From: Martelella mediterranea
GTDB taxonomy: Bacteria; Pseudomonadota; Alphaproteobacteria; Rhizobiales; Rhizobiaceae
Assembly (NCBI RefSeq): GCF_021021415.1
Contig: NZ_JAINWJ010000028.1
Span: forward strand, 1 to 50,098
Reading direction: 5' to 3'
Length of the DNA stretch: 50,098 nucleotides
Position 1 is the stretch's first letter, and each line of letters starts with the position of its first letter. The notes beneath the pieces were generated by a model. It was given only the letters and a program-made list of their open reading frames with translations. It was not told the DNA's origin and ran no database searches. Of the stretch, positions 7,852-17,083 are shown one piece after another. The position numbers and the translations under genes are program-made.

Positions 7852-9018
7852 ATGACTGAATATTCGAATGAATTCATGGAGACCGAAATCGGTTTCGATG
7901 CCGCCCCTGCCCGGCTGACGGTCGACCTGTCGGCGATCGTCAGCAATTGGCAGACCATGCGTGCGCTCTCCGGGGCGGCCCGCACCGGCGCGGTGGTCAA
8001 GGCGGATGGATACGGGCTCGGCATCGAGGATGTCGGCGAGGCGCTTTATGAAGCGGGCGCGGCGGATTTCTTCGTCGCGGTTCCCGAAGAGGGCGCGACC
8101 CTGCGCCGGTTCGCGCCAGACGCCCGCATCTTCGTGCTCTCCGGCATGTGGCCGGGAACGGAGGCCGTATTCTTCGAAAACGGTCTCGTGCCGGTGGTGG
8201 CGAGCGACGAGCAGCTTGCCTTCTTCTTCGCCGCGATCGCCGATTATGGCGACTACCCTTGCGCGCTGCAGGTCGACACCGGCTTCAACCGGCTCGGTCT
8301 TTCCCATGACGAGGCGCTGCGGCTGGTCGCCGATGACGCGCGGCCGGCAAGTTTTTCGCCGGTTCTGGTGCTCTCCCACCTCGCCTGCGGCGATGATGCA
8401 GCATCCCCGATGAACCGCGAGCAACTGGCGCGCTTCCGCGATGTCGCAAACGCCTTCGAGGGGGTTGAGGCCAGCCTTTCCGCCTCCGCCGGCATCCTGC
8501 TCGGCGACGACTATCATTTCGACCTGACCCGGCCGGGCATCGCGCTGTACGGCGGCGATTCGGCGCCGGGCGCATCGAAAAAGTTGCAACCGGCCGCCAC
8601 CGCCGAGGCCCGAATCATCCAGACACGGTTTGCGAAGAAGGGCGAAAATGTCAGCTATGGCGCGACCCAGCAGCTTGACCGCGACAGCCGCCTCGCCATC
8701 GTTTCGGCGGGCTATGCCGATGGTTATCTGCGCGCCAAATCGGGCACCGGCGTGCCGCTGCGCGACGCCGTTCCCGCAGGCGGCATGGGCTTTATAGCCG
8801 GTCATCGCGTACCCATCCTCGGCCGCATCACCATGGATATGACAATTTTCGACATTACCGATCTGCCCGAAGGCGCGGTCAGGGCCGGCGATTATGTCGA
8901 GCTGTTCGGCCCCAATATCGCGCTGGACGACGCGGCGGCGGCGGCGGGCACGATCGGGTATGAATTGCTGACCTCCCTTGGCTTGCGCTATAACCGCCGT
9001 TATATCCAGCCGGACTGA
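7852..9018 (+). CDS. alr: Alanine racemase
   Basis: PLP enzyme that makes D-alanine for peptidoglycan. The 388-residue protein carries the PLP lysine in AVVKADGYGLG (K50), the RPGIALYG segment (about 227-234) and the second catalytic base tyrosine in NVSYGAT (Y269). The C-terminal GRITMDM and EVFG-like (VELFG) strands are also as expected. Length fits the family. It follows dnaB by about 60 bases and precedes radA by 24 bases, so alr-radA and perhaps dnaB are co-transcribed. Whether it is the biosynthetic (Alr) or catabolic (DadX) isozyme cannot be told from sequence; its place in the replication/cell-wall block suggests the biosynthetic one. Confidence 0.95.
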   Translation: MTEYSNEFMETEIGFDAAPARLTVDLSAIVSNWQTMRALSGAARTGAVVKADGYGLGIEDVGEALYEAGAADFFVAVPEEGATLRRFAPDARIFVLSGMWPGTEAVFFENGLVPVVASDEQLAFFFAAIADYGDYPCALQVDTGFNRLGLSHDEALRLVADDARPASFSPVLVLSHLACGDDAASPMNREQLARFRDVANAFEGVEASLSASAGILLGDDYHFDLTRPGIALYGGDSAPGASKKLQPAATAEARIIQTRFAKKGENVSYGATQQLDRDSRLAIVSAGYADGYLRAKSGTGVPLRDAVPAGGMGFIAGHRVPILGRITMDMTIFDITDLPEGAVRAGDYVELFGPNIALDDAAAAAGTIGYELLTSLGLRYNRRYIQPD

Positions 9019-9042
9019 AACCGCTCCCGAAAAGACGAGACC

Positions 9043-10449
9043 TTGGCCAAACCGAAAACCCAGTTCATCTGCCAGAATTGCGGATCGGTCACGCCGCGCT
9101 GGTCCGGGCGCTGCGATGCCTGTGGCGCGTGGAACACCATCGTTGAGGAAAATCCGACGGCCGGCATCGGCGGCGGGCCTGCCCGCTCCCCGAAGAAGGG
9201 CCGCCCGGTCGCCCTCGTGCCGCTGGATGGCGAAAGCGAGGAAGCGCCGCGCGTCCAGAGCCGGATTGCCGAACTCGACCGGGTGACCGGCGGCGGTTTC
9301 GTGCGCGGCTCTGCGGTGCTGGTCGGCGGCGATCCCGGTATCGGCAAGTCGACGCTGCTGATGCAGGCGGCCGCGGCTCTCTCGCGTCAGAACCAGCGTA
9401 TCATCTATGTCTCCGGTGAAGAAGCGATCGCGCAGGTCAGGCTTCGGGCAAAACGGCTCGGCGCGGCCGACACAAAGGTGATGCTGGCCGCCGAAACCAA
9501 TGTCGAGGACATTCTGGCAACGCTTGCCCACGGTGATCGCCCCGACCTCGTGATCATCGATTCGATCCAGACGCTCTGGTCCGACATGGCGGAAGCCGCC
9601 CCCGGCACGGTGACGCAGGTGCGCACCGGCGTGCAGGCGATGATCCGCTTCGCCAAGCAGACGGGCGCCGCCATGGTGCTGGTCGGCCACGTCACCAAGG
9701 AAGGCCAGATCGCCGGCCCCCGCGTGGTCGAGCACATGGTCGACGCCGTGCTGTATTTCGAGGGCGAGCGCGGCCATCACTACCGCATCCTGCGCACCGT
9801 CAAGAACCGCTTCGGCGCGACCGATGAGATCGGCGTGTTCGAAATGGGCGACAAGGGCCTGCGCGAGGTCGCCAATCCCTCCGAACTGTTTCTCGGCGAA
9901 CGCAACGAGAAGGCCCCGGGCGCGGCTGTGTTCGCCGGCATGGAAGGCACCCGCCCGGTGTTGGTGGAAATTCAGGCGTTGGTCGCGCCCACCTCGCTCG
10001 GCACGCCGCGACGCGCGGTCGTCGGCTGGGATTCGGCGCGGCTTTCGATGATTCTCGCCGTGCTGGAAGCCCATTGCGGCGTCCGGCTCGGCAATCACGA
10101 TGTCTATCTCAATGTCGCCGGCGGCTATCGCGTCACCGAGCCGGCCGCCGATCTCGCTGTGGCGGCGGCGCTGATTTCATCGCTGGCCGGCCTTGCCCTG
10201 CCCGCTGATTCTGTTTATTTCGGCGAAATCAGCCTGTCCGGCGCGATCAGACCCGTCGCCCACGCCGTTCAGCGACTGAAAGAAGCCGCAAAACTCGGCT
10301 TTTCCAGTGCCGTTCTTCCGGCCGGCACGGTTGAAATTGCAACAGTCACGGGAAACGGGTTAAAAGGATTCGAGACTCTACCGGAGCTTGTGGCGGAAAT
10401 TGCAGGCGGCAAACGGTTGGAGCGCACGAATGACGACGGCGATTTTTGA
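9043..10449 (+). CDS. radA: DNA repair/recombination ATPase RadA (Sms)
   Basis: Branch-migration helicase in homologous recombination. Domains in order: a zinc finger with C10, C13, C24 and C27 (FICQNCGS and RCDACGAW), a RecA-like ATPase with Walker A GGDPGIGKS (95-103) and the RadA-specific KNRFG (254-258), and a C-terminal Lon-protease-like domain (GVRLGNHDVYLNVAGGYRV) without protease activity in the family. Length 468 is normal. The start is TTG at 9043, chosen because the zinc finger follows within ten residues and no in-frame ATG exists upstream within the gap after alr. Confidence 0.97.
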   Translation: MAKPKTQFICQNCGSVTPRWSGRCDACGAWNTIVEENPTAGIGGGPARSPKKGRPVALVPLDGESEEAPRVQSRIAELDRVTGGGFVRGSAVLVGGDPGIGKSTLLMQAAAALSRQNQRIIYVSGEEAIAQVRLRAKRLGAADTKVMLAAETNVEDILATLAHGDRPDLVIIDSIQTLWSDMAEAAPGTVTQVRTGVQAMIRFAKQTGAAMVLVGHVTKEGQIAGPRVVEHMVDAVLYFEGERGHHYRILRTVKNRFGATDEIGVFEMGDKGLREVANPSELFLGERNEKAPGAAVFAGMEGTRPVLVEIQALVAPTSLGTPRRAVVGWDSARLSMILAVLEAHCGVRLGNHDVYLNVAGGYRVTEPAADLAVAAALISSLAGLALPADSVYFGEISLSGAIRPVAHAVQRLKEAAKLGFSSAVLPAGTVEIATVTGNGLKGFETLPELVAEIAGGKRLERTNDDGDF

Positions 10450-10515
10450 GGTTTCCGGCGTCGATCCAACCAGAATCTGGCCGCAGGCAAGGCCGAAAGA
10501 CGAGCGGAGCAATGA

Positions 10516-11106
10516 ATGCCAGTGACCCTGTTTGACCTGATCGTCGTTTTGGTCGTTCTGTTTTCAGCGCTTCTGGCCATGGTCCGGGGTTTTTCCCGCG
10601 AGATCCTGGCGCTTCTGGCCTGGGGCCTGTCCGCCGTGATCGCCTATCTCGGCTACCCCTATCTTGCGCCAATGCTTCAAAACCTGCTGAGCGACCCGCG
10701 TCTGGCGATGGCCGGCGCCTTCGCCATTATTTTTCTGGTGGCGCTGCTGCTTCTTTCGCTGGTTACAACGCGATTTGCCGACTATATTATCGACAGTCGC
10801 GCCGGCGTGCTCGACCGTTCGCTGGGTTTCGTTTTCGGCCTCTTGCGCGGCGTTCTCATTCTGGCCGTCGCCGTCGCCTTCTGGAACTGGCTGGTCGGCG
10901 ACGCGCAGAGCCCGGACTGGATCAGGAACGCGAAGTCCAAGCCGCTACTCGATATACTGGCCGACAAGCTCGAGGCTCTTCTGCCGGGCGGCGAAGAGAT
11001 CGAAACCTATCTTGTGCCCGCGCAAGGCCGCGTGGTGGCCGAAATCGATGGTAAGACGATTGTGATCCTTCCGCCCGATGTACAGGCTTCGACCGAGACT
11101 ATATAA
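10516..11106 (+). CDS. cvpA: CvpA family membrane protein
   Basis: A 196-residue inner-membrane protein with four hydrophobic helices, beginning MPVTLFDLIVVLVVLFSALL and containing the family motif GFSREILALLAWGLSAVIAY. CvpA was named for colicin V production; it now looks like a general envelope-homeostasis protein, and its gene commonly precedes purF, as here (50 bases). The C-terminal 50 residues are soluble and variable. Transcription with purF is likely. The molecular activity is not known. Confidence 0.9.
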   Translation: MPVTLFDLIVVLVVLFSALLAMVRGFSREILALLAWGLSAVIAYLGYPYLAPMLQNLLSDPRLAMAGAFAIIFLVALLLLSLVTTRFADYIIDSRAGVLDRSLGFVFGLLRGVLILAVAVAFWNWLVGDAQSPDWIRNAKSKPLLDILADKLEALLPGGEEIETYLVPAQGRVVAEIDGKTIVILPPDVQASTETI

Positions 11107-11156
11107 GTCGATATGAATTTACAGCGGACCGCCCTGCCCCGCCTTATCCGGACCAG

Positions 11157-12650
11157 ATGATGAGCACCAGTTTTGACGTGAGCGACGATTTCAGCATTGA
11201 TGACGATACGCTGCATGAGGAATGCGGCGTATTCGGCATTCTGGGCCATCCCGATGCGGCCGCGCTCACCGCGCTCGGCCTGCATGCGCTTCAGCATCGC
11301 GGCCAGGAGGCGGCGGGCATCGTCTCCTATGACGGCCAGCAGTTCCGCTCCGAACGCCATCTCGGCCTCGTCGGCGACCACTTCACCGATCCCGCCATGC
11401 TGGAGAGCCTGAGCGGTTCGATGGCGATGGGCCATGTGCGCTATTCGACCACCGGCGGAACCGTGCTGCGCAACGTCCAGCCGCTGTTTGCCGAACTCGG
11501 CGTCGGCGGCATCGCGATCGCCCATAACGGCAATTTCACCAATGGTCTGTCGATGCGGCGCAAGCTGATCTCCGACGGCGCGATCTGTCAGTCGACCTCC
11601 GATACCGAGGTGGTGCTGCACCTCATCGCCCGTTCGCGCGCCAAGACCTCGTCCGACCGGTTCATCGATGCCATCGGCCAGATGGAAGGCGGCTATTCGA
11701 TGATCGCGATGACCCGCACCAAGCTGATCGCCGCGCGCGACCCGACAGGCATCCGCCCGCTGGTGATGGGCGAGCTCGACGGCAAGCCGATCTTCTGTTC
11801 GGAAACCTGCGCGCTCGACATTATCGGCGCGAAATTCATCCGCGATGTCGAAAACGGCGAAGTGGTGATCTGCGAAGTCCAGCCCGACGGCTCGATCTCG
11901 ATCGACAGCCGCAAGCCGGCGCTGAAACAGCCCGAACGGCTCTGCCTGTTCGAATATGTCTATTTCGCCCGCCCGGATTCGATCGTCGGCGGCCGCAATG
12001 TCTACCAGACCCGCAAGAATATGGGCTTCAACCTCGCCAAGGAAGCGCCGGTGGAAGCCGATGTCGTGGTGCCGGTGCCCGATGGCGGCACGCCGGCCGC
12101 GATCGGCTACGCCCAGGAAAGCGGCATTCCCTTCGAGCTCGGCATCATTCGCAACCACTATGTCGGCCGCACCTTCATCGAGCCGACCCAGCAGATCCGC
12201 GCCTTCGGCGTCAAGCTGAAACATTCGGCCAACAAGGCCGTGATTGCCGGGGCCCGCGTGGTGCTGATCGACGATTCGATCGTGCGCGGCACCACATCGG
12301 TGAAGATCGTGCAGATGCTGCGCGAGGCCGGCGCCAAGGAAGTGCATATCCGGGTCGCAAGCCCGATGATCTACTTTTCGGATTATTACGGCATCGACAC
12401 GCCCGACCGCGACAAGCTGCTCGCCAACAATCACGAGACGCTGGCCGATATGTGCCGTTTCATCGGCGCGGATTCGCTGCAATTCCTGTCGCTCGACGGG
12501 CTTTACGAGGCAGTCGGCGGCCAGAAGCGCAACAACGCGCTGCCGCAGTTCACAGATCACCAGTTCACCGGAGATTACCCGACCCGTCTGCTCGACAAGG
12601 AGCATGAGGGCGAGTTCTCGAGAGTAGAGCTTCTGGCCGGCAACGGCTGA
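11157..12650 (+). CDS. purF: Amidophosphoribosyltransferase
   Basis: First committed step of purine synthesis: PRPP + glutamine to 5-phosphoribosylamine. The 497-residue protein starts with a propeptide of about 22 residues before Cys23 in HEECGVFGI, which becomes the N-terminal nucleophile after cleavage, followed by the glutaminase domain (HRGQEAAGI, GHVRYST, AHNGNFTN). The phosphoribosyltransferase domain has the PRPP loop VVLIDDSIVRGTT at 368-380. The class with a propeptide usually carries a 4Fe-4S cluster (B. subtilis type). ATG pairs at 11157 and 11160 are both possible starts. The gene is followed after 20 bases by an SDR gene. Confidence 0.97.
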   Translation: MMSTSFDVSDDFSIDDDTLHEECGVFGILGHPDAAALTALGLHALQHRGQEAAGIVSYDGQQFRSERHLGLVGDHFTDPAMLESLSGSMAMGHVRYSTTGGTVLRNVQPLFAELGVGGIAIAHNGNFTNGLSMRRKLISDGAICQSTSDTEVVLHLIARSRAKTSSDRFIDAIGQMEGGYSMIAMTRTKLIAARDPTGIRPLVMGELDGKPIFCSETCALDIIGAKFIRDVENGEVVICEVQPDGSISIDSRKPALKQPERLCLFEYVYFARPDSIVGGRNVYQTRKNMGFNLAKEAPVEADVVVPVPDGGTPAAIGYAQESGIPFELGIIRNHYVGRTFIEPTQQIRAFGVKLKHSANKAVIAGARVVLIDDSIVRGTTSVKIVQMLREAGAKEVHIRVASPMIYFSDYYGIDTPDRDKLLANNHETLADMCRFIGADSLQFLSLDGLYEAVGGQKRNNALPQFTDHQFTGDYPTRLLDKEHEGEFSRVELLAGNG

Positions 12651-12670
12651 AAACACTTCCGGAGCATACC

Positions 12671-13414
12671 ATGTCCAAACCACTCGAAGGGCGGCTGGCC
12701 GTCGTTACCGGCGCCTCCCGCGGCATTGGCTATTTTACCGCGTTGACGCTCGCAAGCGAAGGCGCGCATGTGATTGCCTGCGCGCGCACCGTCGGCGGGC
12801 TGGAAGAACTCGATGACGCGATCAAGGCCGATGGCAATGGTTCGGCAACGCTGGTGCCGATGGATCTTGCCGATATGGGCGCGATCGACCGGCTCGGCGG
12901 CTCGATCTTCAAGCGCTGGGGCAAGCTCGACATCATGGTCGCCAATGCCGGCGTGCTCGGCGTCGTCTCGCCGCTCGCCCATGTCGAAGCCAAGGTGTTC
13001 GAACAGGTCATGACCGTCAACGTGACCGCCACCTGGCGGCTGATCCGCTCGCTGGAACCATTGCTGACGCAGTCGGATGCCGGGCGCGCGGTGCTGCTCT
13101 CCTCGGGCGTCGCCCATACCTGCCGCCCGTTCTGGGGCCCCTATGCGGCGTCGAAGGCCGCCGTCGAGGCGCTGGCCCGCACCTGGGCCGGCGAAACCGC
13201 TCACACCGGACTCAAGGTCAACAGCGTCGATCCCGGCCGCACCCGCACCGCGATGCGCGCCCAGGCAGCACCCGGCGAGGATCCGATGACGCTGCCGCAT
13301 CCAAGCGAGGTTGCGGCAAAGATCGTGGGACTGACGCGTGCGGATTTCACCGAAAGCGGCAAGCTCTACTCCGTCCGCGAGGATCGCCTCAAGGACTATC
13401 AGCTACCGCAATAA
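12671..13414 (+). CDS. Short-chain dehydrogenase/reductase (SDR)
   Basis: NAD(P)-dependent oxidoreductase of the classical SDR type, 247 residues. The cofactor motif TGASRGIG is at 13-20, the structural NAG in VANAGVLG, and the catalytic pair YAASK has Y158 and K162. The substrate cannot be deduced. It sits 20 bases behind purF and 11 bases ahead of the DUF1349 gene, so the three genes likely form one transcript. This neighbour of purF recurs in rhizobia, but I know of no role in purine synthesis. Confidence 0.9.
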   Translation: MSKPLEGRLAVVTGASRGIGYFTALTLASEGAHVIACARTVGGLEELDDAIKADGNGSATLVPMDLADMGAIDRLGGSIFKRWGKLDIMVANAGVLGVVSPLAHVEAKVFEQVMTVNVTATWRLIRSLEPLLTQSDAGRAVLLSSGVAHTCRPFWGPYAASKAAVEALARTWAGETAHTGLKVNSVDPGRTRTAMRAQAAPGEDPMTLPHPSEVAAKIVGLTRADFTESGKLYSVREDRLKDYQLPQ

Positions 13415-13425
13415 GGGCCCGGGCG

Positions 13426-13989
13426 ATGCGCAAATGGCTGAACGAGCCGGCCGAGTGGTCCGCAGATGACGCATCGCTGACGCTCGTCACCGAAAAGGCG
13501 ACCGATTTCTGGCGCGAGACGTTTTACGGCTTCACCCGTGACAGCGGCCACGCCTGGCTGGAACCGGTGACCGGCGATTTCTCCGCGAGCCTTACCGTCA
13601 GCGCCGATTATCAGGCGCTCTACGATCAGGCCGGGATCATGCTCAGGATCGACGAGACCTGTTGGATCAAGGCCGGGATCGAGTTCACGGACGGCCTGAT
13701 GCATTTTTCGACGGTCGTGACCCGTGATGTCTCCGACTGGTCCGTGATCCCGCTTCATTCAGCAACGCCGGAAACCCCGGTTTCGATCCGCATCACCCGG
13801 CACGGCGATGCCGTTCGCGTGCAGTTTCATCTCGGCGATGGAAAATGGCAGATGGCGCGGCTCTGCCCCTTCCCGGCCGCCGATGCCCTTGTCGGCATGA
13901 CCGCCTGCACACCGGAACGCGCCGGGCTGAAGGTCCGCTTCAGCGCCTTTGAGGTCGGGCCGCCGATCGCGCGGCAGCTTCACGACTGA
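13426..13989 (+). CDS. DUF1349 domain protein (concanavalin-like fold)
   Basis: A 187-residue soluble protein that matches the DUF1349 pattern: WSADDASLTLVTEKATDFWR at the N-terminus, YDQAGIMLRIDETCWIKAGIE in the middle, and a C-terminal part ending FSAFEVGPP. DUF1349 proteins are lectin-like beta-sandwiches; some yeast members are linked to enolase regulation, and no bacterial function is established. It is the last gene of the probable cvpA-purF-SDR transcript. Its TGA abuts the TGA of the convergent transporter gene (TGATCA at 13987-13992) with no base between them. Confidence 0.75.
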   Translation: MRKWLNEPAEWSADDASLTLVTEKATDFWRETFYGFTRDSGHAWLEPVTGDFSASLTVSADYQALYDQAGIMLRIDETCWIKAGIEFTDGLMHFSTVVTRDVSDWSVIPLHSATPETPVSIRITRHGDAVRVQFHLGDGKWQMARLCPFPAADALVGMTACTPERAGLKVRFSAFEVGPPIARQLHD

Positions 13990-15177
13990 TCAGATCCGCC
14001 GGATGCGCCAGTTCAGAATGACCGCCACCACGACCAGGATGGCGGCCATCAGCGAAACCGCGCCGAAACCATCCGCCGCATAGAGCGCGCTCATCAGCAA
14101 AGGGCCGCAGAAGACGGCGATATAGGTCGCGGTGATATTGAAACCGATCAGAATGCCGCGCGCGGCGGGATTGCGCCCGGCCAGGCGCAGCACGGTGAGG
14201 TTCAACCCGAAATGGTTGAAGAAGCCCAGAGCGAGCGTCGCCAGCAGCGCCCCCCAGAAAGACTGCGTGGCAAGGGCCAGTACCAGATAGAGCACGCTGG
14301 AACATGCCAGGATATATGGAAACACTCGCGCCGGACCAAGGCGATCCACATGCCGCGCAGCAATGCCGCCAAGCCCGAAACCGATGCCATAGGTAAGGGC
14401 CGCCATACTGGCCGCCGAGGCGCTGATGCCCAACGTCTCGCGCATATGGTGGCCGAGCAGCGCATAGGCGCCGTAAAACGCACTCATGAAGCACAGGCAG
14501 GTGACCAGCAGGCTGCGGACCCCAGCAATGCGCAACACCTGAAGTCTGGCCGGCCCCTTTGCGCGGCCTGGTTCAAGGGGTCGGGAGGGGCGGAACATCG
14601 CGAAGACCCCGGCCTGCAGCGCGGCAATACCGCCGAGCGCGAAATAGGCGGTGCGCCAGTCCAGCATGTCGCTGAGCGCCGCGGAGAGCGGCACACCGAG
14701 CATGAGGGAAAGAGACCAGCCCGACAGCACGATGCCAAGAGACCGCGCGCCCTGACCTTCCGGCGCGATCCGCACCGCCTCCGAATAGATCGCCGGCAGC
14801 AGGATGCCCGTCGCCACGCCGACCAGCGCCTGACCGGCGGCGAGCCCCTGCCAGACCGGGGTCGCCGCCGAGCCGATAAAGCCGAGCGCCATCACGACAA
14901 AAGCCGCCGAAAACACCAGCCGCGCATCCGATCGGTCGATCACGCCCGAAAGAAAGAATGCCGAAAGGCCGGTCGCCCCGCCGAAAGCCGAGATCGACCA
15001 TGTGATCGGAACGGCGCTGGTGTTCAGTGATGCGGCGACATCGCTCAGAATCGGGCTGAGGATGAACGAATTGGCGCCGATCAGAAAGACGCCGATAACC
15101 AACGCGGCAAGCCGCAGCCGGAATGTGAGCGGATTTGGCAAGGGAGGACCTGTGACAAGTGATTCACGAGCAAACAT
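13990..15177 (-). CDS. MFS transporter (arabinose-efflux-like)
   Basis: Twelve-helix major facilitator of 395 residues, inner membrane. The first helix, LAALVIGVFLIGANSFILSP, is followed by SAFGGATGLSAFFLSGVIDR, which has the position of the helix 2-3 loop signature, and by QALVGVATGILLPAIYSEAV. The pattern fits the drug/sugar efflux branch of MFS. The substrate is unknown. An ATG at 15177 gives a soluble lead of about 20 residues; an internal start is possible. It is transcribed alone, converging on the DUF1349 gene. Confidence 0.85.
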   Translation of the reverse strand: MFARESLVTGPPLPNPLTFRLRLAALVIGVFLIGANSFILSPILSDVAASLNTSAVPITWSISAFGGATGLSAFFLSGVIDRSDARLVFSAAFVVMALGFIGSAATPVWQGLAAGQALVGVATGILLPAIYSEAVRIAPEGQGARSLGIVLSGWSLSLMLGVPLSAALSDMLDWRTAYFALGGIAALQAGVFAMFRPSRPLEPGRAKGPARLQVLRIAGVRSLLVTCLCFMSAFYGAYALLGHHMRETLGISASAASMAALTYGIGFGLGGIAARHVDRLGPARVFPYILACSSVLYLVLALATQSFWGALLATLALGFFNHFGLNLTVLRLAGRNPAARGILIGFNITATYIAVFCGPLLMSALYAADGFGAVSLMAAILVVVAVILNWRIRRI

Positions 15178-15349
15178 TATCGCCCGATCACTCTGCCACG
15201 CAACCCGCCCTCCGGCGCGGCTGCCAACCGTATTTCATCGGAAGGCCGGGATGATCAGGCAATCATTGTGATCCGCCTGATTATCCAGATCCTTCGGCGC
15301 ACCGGGATTTTCGAGAACCGAATTCCGTTCTCCGCCCGACGCCCCTATC

Positions 15350-16063
15350 TTAGAACTTGTAGCCGAGACCGACCTTCACGACGCTCTGCGATGCATCCAT
15401 GCTGAAATTGGGGTCCCAGCTGAAGCTCTTGTCGTATTTCGGAAAATCGCTGTACCGATACTCGATGCGACCAAACAGGTTGTCGTTGAAGGCATGTTCG
15501 ATGCCCGCGCCTATGGTCCAGCCGAGAATGGCCTGTTCGCCGGTGTCGAGCGAATAAAGCGCAGTCGAGCCGACCACCTTGCCGCTGGCAACTTCGCCGC
15601 CCGCCGTGGCATAGATCAGGGTCCGGTCCATGGCGTAGCCGAGGCGGCCGCGCAGCGAACCGGCCCAGCCGCGCTCGAACTTGCCGACCGCCGGTTCCGG
15701 CGCGCCGCTGATAATCACCTGAACCGTCTGGTCGTCCGAATTGCCGAAGTAATCGACTTCGCCTTCCACACCGACGACGACATCGTTCGAGAGCTGGTAG
15801 TTGTAGCCGAAGAAGGCGCCGCCAACCCAGTTGTCGAAATCGAAACTGTTATCGACGAGGCGGTAGGTATCGGCATTGGCTTGCGTCCAGTGATAGCCGA
15901 AGTTCGCACCGAGATAGAAGCCAGTCCACGTAAAGCCCGGCTGCTCGACGATAACGACATCCTCGACGACCGGCGGCGTATAAACCACGTCGGCCGCCTG
16001 AGCACCGATGGCGGGCACGAACGCCGCCGCGAGAATTGAAATTCGCTTGATCATTTTATGCAC
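15350..16063 (-). CDS. Omp25/Omp31-family outer-membrane beta-barrel protein (copy 1)
   Basis: A 237-residue precursor with a cleavable signal peptide (MHKMIKRISILAAAFVPAIG, then AQA before ADVVY) and an eight-stranded porin-like barrel. The motif FTWTGFYLGANFGYHW and the C-terminal KVGLGYKF are hallmarks of the Omp31/Omp25/RopB family of Hyphomicrobiales, small outer-membrane proteins that contribute to envelope integrity. A tandem paralogue lies 312 bases upstream at 16376-17083. The start could also be the second Met (16054). The region before it is AT-rich and probably carries its own promoter. Confidence 0.88.
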   Translation of the reverse strand: MHKMIKRISILAAAFVPAIGAQAADVVYTPPVVEDVVIVEQPGFTWTGFYLGANFGYHWTQANADTYRLVDNSFDFDNWVGGAFFGYNYQLSNDVVVGVEGEVDYFGNSDDQTVQVIISGAPEPAVGKFERGWAGSLRGRLGYAMDRTLIYATAGGEVASGKVVGSTALYSLDTGEQAILGWTIGAGIEHAFNDNLFGRIEYRYSDFPKYDKSFSWDPNFSMDASQSVVKVGLGYKF

Positions 16064-16375
16064 CCCTGTTGCTCTTCCAGATTTAAAGGTAGAGCTCAGA
16101 GTGCATTAGTATAGTTTAAATTAGATTATTATTTTCGGAAAAGCAGATACTGGTACATAAAAAGCACACATAAATATCTATCTTATTGATTAACAAAAAG
16201 AAACTAGAAATTCTACCTTAAGTAAAACCGTTCTGATGTACTACTTTAAATCGATCTTTGTCTATACGAACGCGATCGCGGCGCAAATCTGTCGGGCCAG
16301 AGATGACGCCCGGCAGCAACAACCGGCAGGACGCGACCGCCCTGCACTTCCAGCCAATGCGAGGAGCGGTCAGGC
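16064..16375. other. AT-rich promoter region between the two outer-membrane protein genes
   Basis: No gene. The part from 16080 to about 16260 is AT-rich, contrasting with the coding DNA. On the minus strand TATACT (16108-16113) is a possible -10 box for the downstream gene, without a good -35. The part near 16376 should hold the end of the upstream paralogue's transcript, but no clear terminator is visible. Confidence 0.4.
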
Positions 16376-17083
16376 CTAGAACTTGTAGCCAAGACCGGCT
16401 TTCAGCAGGCTCTGGCTTGCGCTTATACTGAAATTCGGATCCCAACTGAAACTGTGGTCGACCTTCGGATAATAGGAGTACCGATACTCCAGACGAGCGA
16501 ACAGGTGATCTGTGAAGGCCTGTTCGATGCCCGCCCCGGCCGTCCAGCCGAACATGACCTTCTCACCGGTGTCCAGTGAATAGGTCAGCGCACTGCCGGT
16601 CACGCTGCCCGTGGCCACCTCGCCGCCGGCCGTGGCGTAGATCAGGGTCCGGTCCATGGCGTAGCCGAGCCTGCCCCTGACCGAACCGCCCCAGCCAAAG
16701 TCGAAATCGCCAGTCGCATTTTCAGGCACGCCGGCAATGATGACCTGGAGGTTCTCGCCGCTGACGCCGTCCGCATAGTCGAACTCACCCTCCATGCCGA
16801 GTACGATATTGTTTTCAAACTGGTAATTGCCCCCGAAGAAACCGCCGGCCAACCAGTTGTCGAGCTGGAGATCCCTATCCACCAGACGCCAGGTATCGAC
16901 ATCGGTGTCGGTCCAGTGATAGCCGGCCACCGCGCCGAGATAGAAACCGGTCCATTTGAAACCGTTTTGCTCGCTCACAGTGATTTCGTCGAGGACTGGC
17001 GCAGGCGCAATCACGACATCCGCAGCCTGAACTGCCACGGCCGAAAACAAGACCCCCGTGCAGATCATCACTTTCTTGAACAT
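16376..17083 (-). CDS. Omp25/Omp31-family outer-membrane beta-barrel protein (copy 2)
   Basis: A 235-residue paralogue of the 15350-16063 product. It has a signal peptide (MFKKVMICTGVLFSAVAVQA before ADVV), the family motif FKWTGFYLGAVAGYHW, the shared AMDRTLIYATAGGEVA stretch and the same C-terminal end KAGLGYKF. The two differ mainly in the surface-loop segments, as expected for diverged barrel proteins after tandem duplication. The very AT-rich DNA upstream (17100-17280) is probably its promoter region. Confidence 0.88.
   Translation of the reverse strand: MFKKVMICTGVLFSAVAVQAADVVIAPAPVLDEITVSEQNGFKWTGFYLGAVAGYHWTDTDVDTWRLVDRDLQLDNWLAGGFFGGNYQFENNIVLGMEGEFDYADGVSGENLQVIIAGVPENATGDFDFGWGGSVRGRLGYAMDRTLIYATAGGEVATGSVTGSALTYSLDTGEKVMFGWTAGAGIEQAFTDHLFARLEYRYSYYPKVDHSFSWDPNFSISASQSLLKAGLGYKF

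Noticed and set aside
7768-10098. A 776-codon open frame on the minus strand opposite alr and radA
   Set aside because: It is a shadow of GC-rich coding DNA: both plus-strand genes are clear full-length families, and the minus-strand translation (His, Arg, Asp and Gly-rich) matches no family.
11007-12683. A long minus-strand frame opposite purF
   Set aside because: Shadow of purF; low-complexity composition and no motif.
15310-15335. Possible terminator for the first outer-membrane protein gene around GAGAACCGAATTCCGTTCTC
   Set aside because: The stem has mismatches next to its centre and no T-run on the exit side of the minus strand.
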